Assembly: GCA_029027985.1 (NCBI GenBank)
Contig: CP119076.1
Span: forward strand, 2,602,422 to 2,666,421
Direction: 5' to 3'
Source of the DNA: Klebsiella aerogenes
Lineage (GTDB): Bacteria > Pseudomonadota > Gammaproteobacteria > Enterobacterales > Enterobacteriaceae
Length of the DNA stretch: 64,000 nucleotides
This document shows positions 35,867-47,652 of this stretch, piece after piece (within the stretch, counting starts at the first letter, position 1; each line of letters opens with the position of its first letter). The notes beneath the pieces are model-generated. The model made no database searches and was not told the DNA's origin. It was given only the letters and a program-made list of their open reading frames with translations. A program made the translations under genes and the position numbers.

Positions 35867-37459
35867 TTATTTTACGTCCACTTGATAAAAAATATGTTTC
35901 CCGAAGGGGTCAATTTCATACCCGGTCACCGATTTACTGACCGGTTCAAAAATAGTTGAGTGCGCAATCATCACGGCCGGCATTTGATCGTGCATCATTT
36001 GCTGCGCTTGTTTATACAACGCTTCACGTTTTGGCCGATCGGTGATGGTTTTCGCTTCGGCGATAATTTTATCGAACGGCGCATAACACCACTTCGCCGA
36101 ATTAGAGCCGCCGTTTGCTGATTGACAGGTAAATAACGGGCCGAAGAAATTATCCGGGTCGCCGGTCGCGGTCGTCCAGCCCATCAGCGCCGCCTGATGC
36201 TCACCCGCCTGCACGCGTTTAAGGTATTCACCCCATTCATAGGTCGTAATTTTGGTCTGTACGCCGATTTTCGCCCAGTCAGCCTGAATCATCTCCGCCA
36301 TACGTTTCGCATTCGGGTTATAGGGACGCTGGACCGGCATCGCCCACAGGTCAATGGTAATCGGCCCTTTCACCCCTGACTCCCGCAGCAGTATTTTGGC
36401 CTTTTCCAGATCCCAACTGTAGTCCTGCAAATCAGCGTCTGCGCTCCAGACGCCTGGCGGTAGCAGGTTTTTGGCGGCGGTTCCGGTGCCGTGGAACACC
36501 GCGTCAATAATCGCCGGTTTGTTGATCGCCATGGCCAGCGCCTGACGCACCTTGACGTTATCCAGCGGCGGCTTCTGCGTGTTGAACGCCAGGAAACCGG
36601 TATTGAGCCCGGCTTTACTCATCAAGTTAATCTGCGGATTCTCTTTCATCCGCGGCAAGTCGGCAGGATTGGGGAACGGCATCACCTGACACTCATTCTT
36701 CTCAAGCTTGGCGTAACGCACCGAAGCATCGGGGGTAATACTGAAGACTAAACGGTCGATTTTCGCTTTTCCCTGCCAGTATTCAGGAAACGCGGTAAAC
36801 AAGATCCGCGAATCTTTTTGATACTGCGCCAGTTTAAACGGCCCGGTGCCGATCGGGTCCCGATCCACTCGATCCGGCGTGCCGGCTTTTAGCATCGCGT
36901 CGGCATATTCAGCCGAAAGGATTGAGGCAAAATACCAGCCAAGATCGGCGACAAACGGCGCTTCCGGATGGGCGAGCGTAAATCGCACCGTATATTCATC
37001 AGGTTTATCAATTGCGGTAATTAACGATCCGAATTCCAGGCTTTCAAAATTCGAGTAGTTGCCGTTAGAGACATTGTGGTATGGATTATTCGGATCCTTT
37101 TGCCGCATAAACGAGAAAATAACGTCGTCGGCATTAAAATCACGGGTCGGTTTAAAGTATTTATTACTTTGGAATTTAACCCCTTTGCGTAAATGGAAAG
37201 TATAAACTTTGCCGTCGTCGCTCACTTCCCAGCTTTCCGCCAGGCTGGGCTGCAGTTCCGTCGTGCCCACTTTGAAATCCACCAGCCGGTTATATATCGG
37301 CACCGCGCTGGCATCAACGCTGGTGCCGGAGGTATAAAGCTGGGGGTTAAAGTTTTCCGGCGAACCTTCAGAACAATAAACCAGGGTCTTTGCATTCACG
37401 GCAGAACTCACCGCTAATGCTGCTATCGTCAGAGCTATCGAGGTAAATGTGCGTTGCAT
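35867..37459 (-). CDS. DppA-family dipeptide-binding protein (copy 2)
   Basis: This 530-residue periplasmic protein is close to E. coli DppA: signal peptide ending SAVNA (about residue 23), then KTLVYCSEGSPENFNPQLYTSGTS, FNADDVIFSFMRQKDPNNPYH, NECQVMPFPNPADLPRM and DPFGKHIFYQV. It should bind dipeptides and deliver them to a Dpp-type permease, but no permease genes are near, so it may be an alternative binding protein. It is divergent from a peptidase T homologue, which would split imported peptides. Another member of the same family is at 13088-14686. Confidence 0.9.
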   Translation of the reverse strand: MQRTFTSIALTIAALAVSSAVNAKTLVYCSEGSPENFNPQLYTSGTSVDASAVPIYNRLVDFKVGTTELQPSLAESWEVSDDGKVYTFHLRKGVKFQSNKYFKPTRDFNADDVIFSFMRQKDPNNPYHNVSNGNYSNFESLEFGSLITAIDKPDEYTVRFTLAHPEAPFVADLGWYFASILSAEYADAMLKAGTPDRVDRDPIGTGPFKLAQYQKDSRILFTAFPEYWQGKAKIDRLVFSITPDASVRYAKLEKNECQVMPFPNPADLPRMKENPQINLMSKAGLNTGFLAFNTQKPPLDNVKVRQALAMAINKPAIIDAVFHGTGTAAKNLLPPGVWSADADLQDYSWDLEKAKILLRESGVKGPITIDLWAMPVQRPYNPNAKRMAEMIQADWAKIGVQTKITTYEWGEYLKRVQAGEHQAALMGWTTATGDPDNFFGPLFTCQSANGGSNSAKWCYAPFDKIIAEAKTITDRPKREALYKQAQQMMHDQMPAVMIAHSTIFEPVSKSVTGYEIDPFGKHIFYQVDVK

Positions 37460-37571
37460 GTGTTTCCCTTTTCATTTTTTGGCCAATGAAGAGCTTGTTG
37501 TTTTGTTGTCCATACATAACACTAAAGCCAGATTGCAAACACCTGAAAACATAAATAAAGAAGGAATCACT

Positions 37572-38801
37572 ATGGCATCTCCCTTAACCAGACAATTAAC
37601 CCATCGCTTCTTTCGCTACCTTGCCATCACCAGCCAAAGCGATCCGCGCGCGACAACATTACCCACCACGCCCGGACAACACCTGATGGCGCAAGAGCTA
37701 GCCGATGAGCTACGTCAGTTTGGTCTCGACGACATTGTGATCGACGAACACGCCACCGTCACTGCGGTGAAAAAAGGCACCGTCCCCGGCGCGCCGCGGA
37801 TTGGCTTTATCACCCATATTGATACCGTCGACGTCGGTCTGTCACCGGAGATTCATCCGCAAATTCTGCGTTTTACCGGTGAAGATCTCTGCCTGAACCC
37901 GGAACAGCAAATTTGGCTACGCGTCGCCGAGCATCCGGAAATTCTCGCGTATCATGACGAAGAGATTATTTTCAGCGACGGCACCAGCGTGCTGGGCGCC
38001 GATAACAAAGCCGCGGTAACCGTGGTGATGACGCTGCTGGAGAACCTCACCGCCGAGCATAAACATGGCGATATCGTGGTGGCGTTTGTGCCTGATGAGG
38101 AAGTGGGATTGCGCGGCGCTAAGGCGCTGGATTTATCGCGCTTTGCCGTTGATTTTGCCTGGACCATCGACTGCTGCGAGCTCGGTGAAATTGTTTATGA
38201 GAACTTTAACGCCGCCTCCGCGGAAATTCGCTTCACCGGCGTAACCGCGCATCCGATGTCGGCCAAAGGCGTGCTGGTCAATCCGCTGTTAATGGCGACC
38301 GACTTTATGAGCCATTTCGACCGTCAGCAGACGCCAGAGCACACCGCCGGACGCGAAGGCTACATCTGGTTTAACGGTATTCACGGCGATCAGAACAGCA
38401 CGCGGCTGCAGGCGAATATTCGCGACTTCGATCTGGCAGGCTTTACCCGCCGGAAACAGCAGATTGGCGAGGTGGCGGAGAAAATCGCCGCGCAGTACCC
38501 TACAGCGAAAGTTGAGTTCACGATCAGCGACACCTACAGCAATATCAGCAATGCCATCGGCGAAGACCGCCGGGCGATCGATCTGCTGTTTACGGCGATG
38601 GAAAGTCTCGGCATTACGCCAAAACCCACGCCGATGCGCGGCGGTACCGATGGCGCGGCGCTGTCGGCAAAAGGCCTGCTGACGCCAAACTTCTTTACCG
38701 GCGCGCACAACTTCCACTCGAAATTCGAGTTTCTGCCGCTGCGCGCCTTTGAGGCCTCGTATCTCACCGCCTTGCAGCTCTGCCTGCTGGCGGCGAATTA
38801 A
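37572..38801 (+). CDS. pepT: Peptidase T homologue (M20B aminotripeptidase)
   Basis: This 409-residue enzyme has the M20 metal ligands of Pep[10 protein letters not shown] near residue 80, GADNKAAV near 142, [11 protein letters not shown] near 175, and the C-terminal [10 protein letters not shown] and [13 protein letters not shown]. PepT removes N-terminal residues from tripeptides in the cytoplasm. Similarity to E. coli PepT is moderate, so it is likely a paralogue rather than the standard pepT. AAGGA precedes the ATG at 37572; the long upstream frame has no ribosome site. It is divergent from DppA-like copy 2, and shares TTAA at its 3' end with tehB. Confidence 0.85.
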   Translation: MASPLTRQLTHRFFRYLAITSQSDPRATTLPTTPGQHLMAQELADELRQFGLDDIVIDEHATVTAVKKGTVPGAPRIGFITHIDTVDVGLSPEIHPQILRFTGEDLCLNPEQQIWLRVAEHPEILAYHDEEIIFSDGTSVLGADNKAAVTVVMTLLENLTAEHKHGDIVVAFVPDEEVGLRGAKALDLSRFAVDFAWTIDCCELGEIVYENFNAASAEIRFTGVTAHPMSAKGVLVNPLLMATDFMSHFDRQQTPEHTAGREGYIWFNGIHGDQNSTRLQANIRDFDLAGFTRRKQQIGEVAEKIAAQYPTAKVEFTISDTYSNISNAIGEDRRAIDLLFTAMESLGITPKPTPMRGGTDGAALSAKGLLTPNFFTGAHNFHSKFEFLPLRAFEASYLTALQLCLLAAN

Positions 38802-39394
38802 GCCGGTTTGCGCGCCAGCATCGTGGCGAAGCGTAACTTGATACGGTTGCCGTTGGCGTCGGTGCGATGCAGTTCGCCGACGTCTTCGTTGTACTTGAGG
38901 AATTCCCAACCGGCGTAATAGCGGCGCAGTTCCTCAGGTTTAAAAGCAAACGGGAAACCGACGGTGCAGGGATAATCTTCCGTATCCATCGCCGCCACGA
39001 TCAGGTTGTAGCCGCCAGGCTTAGTGCAACGCTGCATGTTGGCGATAAGACCAGGGATGGTTTTCGCCTCCAGGAACATCAACACCACGGTAGACAGAAT
39101 AAAATCATACTCACCGTCAAAACTCAGCGCATTCAGATCTTTAATGGCCGCCTGTAGATTCTCCAGCCCTTCAGCCTGACGAATCGTTTCCAGATTATCG
39201 ATACTCATGGGATTTTTATCCCACGCGGTGACGTTGTAACCGTTAGCCGCCAGATACAGGCTGTTACGGCCATTACCGCAGCCAAGGTCGAGGGTGTTGC
39301 CCGGCGGTATCAGCGAGGCGGCATGCACTACCTCAGAGTGGGTGCGCGTCAGGCCGTATTTTTCAGTAAAGTAGTTTTCGTCACGAGTGGTCAT
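38798..39394 (-). CDS. tehB: Tellurite methyltransferase TehB
   Basis: This 198-residue SAM-dependent methyltransferase has motif [16 protein letters not shown] near residues 35-49, WDKNP motif II, and the C-terminal TehB region with [14 protein letters not shown]. TehB methylates tellurite and other oxyanions, giving resistance when overexpressed. AAGGA is before the ATG. Its gene starts 2 bp after tehA ends on the same strand, as in E. coli, and its stop overlaps the converging pepT stop. Confidence 0.93.
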   Translation of the reverse strand: MTTRDENYFTEKYGLTRTHSEVVHAASLIPPGNTLDLGCGNGRNSLYLAANGYNVTAWDKNPMSIDNLETIRQAEGLENLQAAIKDLNALSFDGEYDFILSTVVLMFLEAKTIPGLIANMQRCTKPGGYNLIVAAMDTEDYPCTVGFPFAFKPEELRRYYAGWEFLKYNEDVGELHRTDANGNRIKLRFATMLARKPA

Positions 39395-39396
39395 GA

Positions 39397-40395
39397 TTAA
39401 TCCTTGTTTGGCAATAAAGTGGCGCGATCTACGCGAATCAATAGCTTGCCCCGCACCAGCAGCAGAAAGGTACGGAATAGCAGTAGCCCGATAATCAGAT
39501 TGGTAAAGATAAATAATGGGATTGCCAGCGTATGGAAAAAACCGTTCGGTTGGCTGTGGCCAAGATGCAGACCCGTGGTCGCCAATGCGGAAATACCGAA
39601 CGAGAAGCTCCAGAACGAGGCATTAAACGGCTGTTGCAGATACCACGGCATCAGGCGCAGCATGAACAACAGCTGCAGTAGCCCGTAGCCAAACAGCAGC
39701 CTGGCGAAAGTATCAGCATCGCCGCCGTTGACGCTAAGCCAGGCGCTACAGGCTACCAACGCCGGCGCCAGCTGGATACCCAGCGAGGTGCGCATCGCTG
39801 TCGGCAGCTCGCCGTCACTACGCAAGCGCTGCAGGATAACCGGTTCCAGGCTGAGCCAGGAAAAGACGCCCGCGCCCAGGAACACCAGCCCGGCATCGTT
39901 AAACCCCAGCGCGCCGCAGGCCATGGCGCTAATAAAGTTATTGGCCACCGTCGGCAGATATAAACCGGGCGTCGTCGCCTCTTCCGGATGTTTACCCCGC
40001 CACAATCCAGCGCTTTGCCAGGCCGAATAGGATAGTTGTAGCACGACCCCCAGCGTAAACAGCACCAGCGACAGCGGGCGGTACCAGGGAACAAAACCGA
40101 TCGACACCAGCATGGTGGTCGCCGGGAACAGACTCACAAAGCTGCTGGCGATCGGGTGGCGCATCTCCTGCAGAACGCTCCACGGAAAGCGTATTGCGCG
40201 CGAGATAAACGCCATCGCCAGCAGCGCCCAGATGGTCGCCGCCAGCACCACCAGCGCGTCGCCAATCACATGGCTCACCGGCCAGATCGTACTGGCGTAG
40301 CGCCAGGCGAAGCCCATGCCGATAATACCCAGAACCATGCCAAAATAGCCTGCCGGTAGATTTAGTACCTGGCCGCCTGCTGCGTTTCTCTTCAT
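39397..40395 (-). CDS. tehA: Dicarboxylate/anion channel-like TehA
   Basis: This 332-residue membrane protein has about ten segments and is TehA, the bacterial relative of the SLAC1 anion channel. [20 protein letters not shown] opens the first helix and [22 protein letters not shown] is near the end. Tellurite or dicarboxylate passage has been proposed. The tehB start follows 2 bp after the stop; both are on one transcript. Its start (40395) lies 111 bp from the divergent ydcK. Confidence 0.9.
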   Translation of the reverse strand: MKRNAAGGQVLNLPAGYFGMVLGIIGMGFAWRYASTIWPVSHVIGDALVVLAATIWALLAMAFISRAIRFPWSVLQEMRHPIASSFVSLFPATTMLVSIGFVPWYRPLSLVLFTLGVVLQLSYSAWQSAGLWRGKHPEEATTPGLYLPTVANNFISAMACGALGFNDAGLVFLGAGVFSWLSLEPVILQRLRSDGELPTAMRTSLGIQLAPALVACSAWLSVNGGDADTFARLLFGYGLLQLLFMLRLMPWYLQQPFNASFWSFSFGISALATTGLHLGHSQPNGFFHTLAIPLFIFTNLIIGLLLFRTFLLLVRGKLLIRVDRATLLPNKD

Positions 40396-40506
40396 TTTGT
40401 TTAAACTTTCAATTTAGCTTTAAGTTGCATTTTAAAAGAACCTTCTAAAACGCGCTACGGAGATTTTTGCTATGTTTATGTTAACCAGCAGTAAAGAGAA
40501 ATACTG

Positions 40507-41487
40507 ATGAACAAATATCGTCTGAGCGAGAAAGTTCGCCTGTATCACTTCGAAGAAGACGGGATCAAACATAGCGTAAATCTGCGGCAAATAGTGGCGC
40601 TGATTGATTTTTCTGACGTAAAAGCGGGCAGCGAAGGCGGCTGGCTGGATGAAGAAACCGCGCTAAGCCACAGCGGCGACTGCTGGATTTATGATGTCAA
40701 CAGCGTGGTTTTCGCTGGCGCGCGCGTTGAAGGTAATGCCCGCTTAACCGGCGCCTGCATTGTTAGCCACGGGGCGATCGTCAGCGGCAGAGCCTGGCTT
40801 GACCACGTTGAGGCGAGCCATCACGCCACAATAAGTGACAACGTCACTATAAAGCATTCACAGATCCGCGGCCGCTGCCGGATCGCCGACCAGGCGCGCA
40901 TCCTCCCCCACTGTCTGGTCATTGCCGCTCAGGGTTTGACCTCTGATACGGACAAAATGCTGCAAATTTATCAGCGGGCGACGATCAGCGCCTCGCGTAT
41001 TGTTCATCAGGCGCAAATCTATGGCGATGCGGTGGTTGAGCATGCTTTTGTCGAGCATCGCGCGGAAGTATTCGATCATGCCCGCCTCGAAGGCAACGAC
41101 GATAATGACGTCTGGGTGTGCGATAACGCCCGCGTCTACGGCCATGCGCGACTGGTCGCCGGTCGCGGCGACGATCAGATCCCGACCCTGCGGTACAGCT
41201 CGCAGGTCGGCGAAAACGCCCTTATCGAAGGTAATTGCTTACTCAAACATCGGGTCATGGTCGGCGGCCATGCTCATCTGTATGGCGGGCCGATTCTGCT
41301 GGACGATGAGGTTCTCATCGAGGGACACGCGACCATTCGCGGCGATGTGATCATCGAACATCAGATTGAAATTACCGATCACGCCTGCATTGAAGCGCTG
41401 GAAGGAGAAAGCATCCATCTGCGCGGACGCAAAGTCATTCGCGGCGACGAGCATCTCACCCGTACGCCGCTGCTGGGTTCGCTATAG
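40507..41487 (+). CDS. ydcK: YdcK, left-handed beta-helix protein
   Basis: This 326-residue protein is built from hexapeptide repeats, for example VVFAGARVEGNARLTGACIVS, typical of the left-handed beta-helix fold of acyltransferases. It matches E. coli YdcK. No catalytic role has been shown. The N-terminal 35 residues are outside the repeats. It is divergent from tehA and ends 4 bp from the converging rimL stop. Confidence 0.9.
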   Translation: MNKYRLSEKVRLYHFEEDGIKHSVNLRQIVALIDFSDVKAGSEGGWLDEETALSHSGDCWIYDVNSVVFAGARVEGNARLTGACIVSHGAIVSGRAWLDHVEASHHATISDNVTIKHSQIRGRCRIADQARILPHCLVIAAQGLTSDTDKMLQIYQRATISASRIVHQAQIYGDAVVEHAFVEHRAEVFDHARLEGNDDNDVWVCDNARVYGHARLVAGRGDDQIPTLRYSSQVGENALIEGNCLLKHRVMVGGHAHLYGGPILLDDEVLIEGHATIRGDVIIEHQIEITDHACIEALEGESIHLRGRKVIRGDEHLTRTPLLGSL

Positions 41488-41491
41488 CGGC

Positions 41492-42052
41492 TTACTGCGG
41501 GTCGATAATCCGCGCGTAGATATTCTGATCGTCATATGCGCCATTCAAAAACTCGGCCTGTTTCAGACAGCCTTCAAGCTGGAAACCGTTACGCAACGCC
41601 ACCTGATTACTGCGCTGGTTGGCGACCCGGCACTTAATCACGAAGCGGCGCACGGTGCCGGTCTGCGCATAATGATGGATAAACGCCTGCAGCGCCTGCG
41701 ACAGCAGTCCCTGACCTTGATGGTGTTGATCAATCCAGTAACCGATATAAGCCGTCTTGTTCAGCGGCTCAATCTGGTTAAACGACAGAACACCGACCAT
41801 GTTGTCCTGCAAAAACAACAGAAACATTTTGGCGTAGCCGCGTTGGTGCAGCATCACGTTACCCTGCACATGGCGGCGGGTTTCATTTTCACTCAACACT
41901 TCAGCAGGCCAGCTTAAGGTATGCTGCAGCCAGTCGCGATTTTTCAGCACCAGCTGATGCAGTTCGCTGACGTAGCGTTCATCAACCGCGCGCAGCACCA
42001 ACTGTTCGCTGACCGGAATCTCTTCAATGGTAGGGTTGGTTTCAGCTGTCAT
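41492..42052 (-). CDS. rimL: Ribosomal L7/L12 N-acetyltransferase RimL
   Basis: This 186-residue GNAT enzyme matches RimL: QGNVMLHQRGYAKMFLLF, EPLNKTAYIGYWIDQHHQGQG with the acetyl-CoA loop, and VALRNGFQLEGCLKQAEFLN. RimL acetylates the N-terminal Ser of L12 to make L7. The N-terminus is about seven residues longer than in E. coli. It is 65 bp downstream of opgD on the same strand. In E. coli ydcH lies between rimL and opgD; here there is no room for it. Confidence 0.93.
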   Translation of the reverse strand: MTAETNPTIEEIPVSEQLVLRAVDERYVSELHQLVLKNRDWLQHTLSWPAEVLSENETRRHVQGNVMLHQRGYAKMFLLFLQDNMVGVLSFNQIEPLNKTAYIGYWIDQHHQGQGLLSQALQAFIHHYAQTGTVRRFVIKCRVANQRSNQVALRNGFQLEGCLKQAEFLNGAYDDQNIYARIIDPQ

Positions 42053-42117
42053 GGCGGTCTCTCACGGGTGGAAGACGCCCGCTGCGCAGGGCTGCGGGCG
42101 AGATTGGACAACCAGGG

Positions 42118-43800
<1,683 letters not shown>

Positions 43801-43976
43801 TCAACGGATACGCAACGCGGCAAACATCTGCGTCGTGAATTCCGCTCACTCTAGACAAAAATGATTGATAATCCAATTGTTGACGGTCGAAAAGCATGAA
43901 AAAAATGATGTCCACCGGAACAGACTGATTCCGACCGGCGCAGTTGTAAAGTTCAGTAGGTAAGATGAGCAAGGAG

Positions 43977-44002
43977 TGCCCCGCCGTTATACGCGCGGGG
44001 CA
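43977..44002 (-). terminator. Hairpin after the amino-acid binding protein gene
   Basis: TGCCCCGC and GCGGGGCA pair in an 8-bp stem with a 10-nt loop, just past the stop of the binding-protein gene at 44011. T-runs are weak. Confidence 0.5.
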
Positions 44003-44010
44003 TGAAAAAA

Positions 44011-44784
44011 TTATTTCACGCTGACGTCGATACCCGGGAAGTATTTTGCCGCCAACCGGGTGATGGTACCGTCGGCGCGTACTTTATCAATTGCCGCGTC
44101 GAGCTGTTTTTTGGTCGTCTCGTCGCCCTTACGCAGGCCGTAGCCAATACCGCTCCCCAGGATGGTGTCATCAGCGACCGGCTTGCCGATAAAGCCGAAA
44201 CCTTTACCCTGCGGCTTGCTAAGGAAACCGGCCTGCCCGGCGGCGGACATCACCAGCGAGGCATCGATGCGGCCGTTAAGCAGATCGGCCCACGCCATAT
44301 TCTGATCTTTATACGAAACCACCGTCACACCGTGCTTTTCCCAGTGCTCTTTGGCGAAGGTCTCCTGAATCGAACCCTGCAGCACGCCAATGGTTTTCCC
44401 CTTCAGCCCTTCAGCCGTCGCCTGCATTCCGCTGTCGGCTTTTCCTACCAGTTGCGAAGGAATACGGTAAATCGGTTGAGTGAAATCGATGCTCTTGCGC
44501 CGCTGCTCGGTAATGTTCATGGCCGAGTTAATCGCGTCAAACTTTTTCGCCACCAGTCCAGGGATCAGCGCATCAAAGGAGGTTTCGACCCAGCTACACT
44601 TCAGCTGCGCGGCCTGGCAAATGGCATTGCCGAGATCAATATCGAATCCCTGCAGTTCCCCCGCCGGGTTACGGCTTTCAAACGGCGGGTATTCCGCCTC
44701 CACGCCGTAGCGCAATTCGCTGGCGGCGAAAGTCGAAAAAGCACACAACATTCCCAAAGCAAGAGTAAGGGCTTTTATTTTCAT
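44011..44784 (-). CDS. Amino-acid ABC transporter binding protein (HisJ/ArgT type)
   Basis: This 257-residue protein has a signal peptide ending AFSTFA (about residue 20) and a family 3 solute-binding domain: LRYGVEAEYPPFESRNPAGELQGFDIDLG, then MNITEQRRKSIDFTQPIY. This is typical of periplasmic binders of polar amino acids. No permease or ATPase genes adjoin, so it needs a partner elsewhere. It is 11 bp downstream of an aminotransferase gene on the same strand. By context its ligand could be methionine, cystine or another transamination substrate. Confidence 0.88.
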   Translation of the reverse strand: MKIKALTLALGMLCAFSTFAASELRYGVEAEYPPFESRNPAGELQGFDIDLGNAICQAAQLKCSWVETSFDALIPGLVAKKFDAINSAMNITEQRRKSIDFTQPIYRIPSQLVGKADSGMQATAEGLKGKTIGVLQGSIQETFAKEHWEKHGVTVVSYKDQNMAWADLLNGRIDASLVMSAAGQAGFLSKPQGKGFGFIGKPVADDTILGSGIGYGLRKGDETTKKQLDAAIDKVRADGTITRLAAKYFPGIDVSVK

Positions 44785-44795
44785 CGTCTGGCTCC

Positions 44796-45965
44796 TTAAC
44801 GCGGCTTAACACGGCACAGCGCCTGCGCGCCGGCCCGCAGAGTGGCTTCATCTTTAGCAAAAGAGAGCCTAATCAGTTTGTTATCAGTACCATCGGTATA
44901 AAACGCCGATAGCGGGATGGTGGCGACGCCGTATTCAGTAATCAGCCGTTTGACCATTTCACTGTCGCTCTCCTCGCTGACATGGCGATAGTCGGCCAGC
45001 ATGAAGAAAGAACCTGCGCTCGGCAATAAGCGGAACGGCGAATCCTGCAGCAGTTGCTGGAGCAAATCACGTTTTTGCTGGTAGAAAGCAGACAGCGACA
45101 GCCACGAATTGGGATCCTGCATATGTTCGGCGAAGGCATACTGCATCGGCGTATCGGCAGAGAACATCAGGAACTGATGCACTTTGCAGATCTCATCCAT
45201 CAACGCCGCTGGCGCCACGCAGTAGCCGACGCGCCAACCGGTAACATGGTAGGTTTTACCGAACGACGAAATGATCACGCTACGCTCAGCCAACTGCGGA
45301 TGGGTCGCCATACCGTGATGCTTCTCGCCATCAAAAACGACGTGTTCGTAGACCTCATCCGACAAGATCACGATATCGGTATTGCGGGTTAACGCCGCCA
45401 GCGCAGTGAGATCATCGGCAGATAGCACCTGGCCGCTGGGGTTATGCGGAGTATTAATAATGATCATCCGCGTGCGCGGGGTAATCGCGGCGCGCACCTC
45501 GTCCCAATTAATCGTGAAATCCGGCACGGTAAGCTTAATCGCCACCGGCGTCGCCCCCTGCAAACGGACAATAGGCGCGTAGCTATCAAAAGAGGGTTCG
45601 AAGTAAATCACCTCGTCGCCTGGATGCACCAACCCACCAATTGCCGAATAAATCCCCTGACTGGCGCTGGCGGTGACCAGTACTTCGCTATCGACGTCGT
45701 ACTGTGTGCCGTACAGCGCGGTGATTTTTTCCGCGATACGCTCCTTTAGCGCTCGCAGACCGGTCATCGGCGCATACTGGTTATGTCCGGCGGTCATCGC
45801 TTGCGTTACGCCGGCTACCAGCTGTGGATCACAGGCAAAGTTGGGTGCCCCCTGAGAAAGGTTAATCGCATTATGCTGCGCTGAGAGCTGACCGATAACG
45901 GTGAAAATCGTGGTGCCGACATCCGGCAATTTCGAGCAGGTGGTGACCGAAGAACGAAGAGCCAT
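44796..45965 (-). CDS. PLP-dependent aminotransferase, YbdL-like
   Basis: This 389-residue fold-type I aminotransferase has NLSQGAPNF near residue 35, NTPHNPSGQV near 172 and the PLP lysine in SSFGKTYHVTGWRVGYCVAP near 235. The closest enzyme I recognise is E. coli YbdL, which transfers the amino group of methionine (also His and Phe). It is about the same length. AAAGGA lies before the ATG. The next gene on the strand encodes an amino-acid binding protein and the divergent one a cystine-type symporter, so sulfur amino acids are a reasonable guess. Confidence 0.88.
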   Translation of the reverse strand: MALRSSVTTCSKLPDVGTTIFTVIGQLSAQHNAINLSQGAPNFACDPQLVAGVTQAMTAGHNQYAPMTGLRALKERIAEKITALYGTQYDVDSEVLVTASASQGIYSAIGGLVHPGDEVIYFEPSFDSYAPIVRLQGATPVAIKLTVPDFTINWDEVRAAITPRTRMIIINTPHNPSGQVLSADDLTALAALTRNTDIVILSDEVYEHVVFDGEKHHGMATHPQLAERSVIISSFGKTYHVTGWRVGYCVAPAALMDEICKVHQFLMFSADTPMQYAFAEHMQDPNSWLSLSAFYQQKRDLLQQLLQDSPFRLLPSAGSFFMLADYRHVSEESDSEMVKRLITEYGVATIPLSAFYTDGTDNKLIRLSFAKDEATLRAGAQALCRVKPR

Positions 45966-46254
45966 GGTTAATCCTTTCTCATTTTATTTGCATAACCATT
46001 CAAACCAATGCCCCATAAAGCGACAAGCGAATTGTTATCATAAGAGCCATGCATTTTGATCATGGCTGAGCTTACGCCTATGAAACATGATGTAGCTAAC
46101 AACCCACCAAAAAACCACAATTTTTATATGTCTTATGACAGCCATTTATTTATAATCCGCAGCGGTTCTATGGCCATTAACGGTCAATAGAGAAATTTAG
46201 AACACACTCTCTTTCCGGCATTTCAGGTGCTGAATGGGGCAAGAGGCAAATCTT

Positions 46255-47601
46255 ATGTTTATTACACCGGCGTATATTGCGTTATTTTTAATCGCATCAT
46301 GGGGATTATTTAAGCTCGACCAAAAAAGCCATTCATTATCAAAAAGCGTTTTTATCGCCATCTTTTTTGGCGCCCTTCTCGGACTTTCGCTACATTTTAT
46401 TGCCAGCGAACACGGTAAAACGGTCATTGCCTGGTACAGTATTATCGGTAACGGCTATGTTAATTTATTGAAACTGGTAGCGGTGCCGCTGATCTTTATT
46501 TCTATTCTTTCCGCCATCAATAAACTCGAAAACAGCGCCGGAATTGGCCGAATGTCCTTAACCATCGTCGCCTGCATGCTATGTCTGGTGATGGTTGCGG
46601 GCTGGGTCGGGCTGTTTACCGCTAATCTGATCGGCCTCGACGCCAGCGCATTTAGCCATATGCAATCAACGCTAACCGCCGATGACGTCAGCAAAACTGC
46701 CGCCGTTTCGCTACCGCAGTTGGTAACATCGCTGATCCCGACCAATATTTTTCTCGATCTGAGCGGTGCGCGCAGCGTATCGGTGATCGGGGTTGTTATC
46801 TTTACCCTTCTGGCAGGCGTGGCGTTATTGAAGGTGAAAAAAGAGGCGCCGGAAGAAGGTAAAAAATTAAGCAGCGGGATTAACGCGATTCAAATTTGGG
46901 TTATGAAGATGGTGCGCATCGTGATTGCGCTGACGCCTTACGGGGTCATGGCGCTGATGGCGAAAGTTTTCTCAACCTACCAGTTGGCGCAATTTACCAG
47001 CCTGCTTGGATTTATTGCCGCCTGTTATCTGGCGGTGGCTATGATGTTTATTGTGCATGCCATCCTGTTAATGATTAGCGGTCATAATCCTCTCCAGTAC
47101 TATAAGACGGTATGGCCGGTGCTAACCTTCGCTTTTGTTTCCCGCAGCAGCGCGGCCTCTATTCCATTAGCGATTACCGCGCAGGAAAAGTTCGGCGTAC
47201 CTAATACTATTGCCAATATTGCCGCCTCTTTTGGCTCCAGCATGGGGCAAAACGGCTGCGCCGGGATTTATCCAGCGATCATGGTGGCGATGATCGCGCC
47301 AACGCTCGGTATTGACCCACTGTCGTTTTCGTTTTTAGCCACTCTGCTTCCAGCCATTGCGCTGGGTTCAATCGGCGTAGCGGGCGTTGGCGGCGGCGGG
47401 ACCTTTGCGGCATTGATCGTGCTGTCGACGCTGAATTTCCCGGTCGCGCTGGTAGGGATTTTTATTGCGATCGAACCGATTGTCGACATGGCGCGTACCG
47501 CGCTAAATGTGAATGGTTCGATGATGTCAGGGGTACTGGCGACGCGACTGTTGAAAAAACAGAGTGAAGAGGCGCGACGTAGCGCCTCGCTGACTGAGTA
47601 A
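46255..47601 (+). CDS. L-cystine-type symporter (TcyP/YdjN-like, DAACS family)
   Basis: This 448-residue membrane protein is of the dicarboxylate/amino acid:cation symporter family and most like E. coli TcyP. Family motifs are VLTFAFVSRSSAASIPL, FGSSMGQNGCAGIYPA, GVAGVGGGGTFAALIVL and IVDMARTALNVNGSMM. It should import cystine or a related compound. An in-frame ATG at 46234 exists, but AAGAGG precedes the ATG at 46255. It is divergent from the YbdL-like aminotransferase, 289 bp apart. Sequence differences suggest a paralogue of TcyP. Confidence 0.86.
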   Translation: MFITPAYIALFLIASWGLFKLDQKSHSLSKSVFIAIFFGALLGLSLHFIASEHGKTVIAWYSIIGNGYVNLLKLVAVPLIFISILSAINKLENSAGIGRMSLTIVACMLCLVMVAGWVGLFTANLIGLDASAFSHMQSTLTADDVSKTAAVSLPQLVTSLIPTNIFLDLSGARSVSVIGVVIFTLLAGVALLKVKKEAPEEGKKLSSGINAIQIWVMKMVRIVIALTPYGVMALMAKVFSTYQLAQFTSLLGFIAACYLAVAMMFIVHAILLMISGHNPLQYYKTVWPVLTFAFVSRSSAASIPLAITAQEKFGVPNTIANIAASFGSSMGQNGCAGIYPAIMVAMIAPTLGIDPLSFSFLATLLPAIALGSIGVAGVGGGGTFAALIVLSTLNFPVALVGIFIAIEPIVDMARTALNVNGSMMSGVLATRLLKKQSEEARRSASLTE

Positions 47602-47621
47602 TCCGTAGAAAAATGCAACGA

Positions 47622-47644
47622 CGGCCGGTCCTGAAAGCCGGCCG
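47622..47644. terminator. Hairpin between the symporter gene and ycaC
   Basis: CGGCCGG and CCGGCCG pair around TCCTGAAAG between converging 3' ends. No T-run. Confidence 0.45.
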
Positions 47645-47652
47645 CCTGTCGT

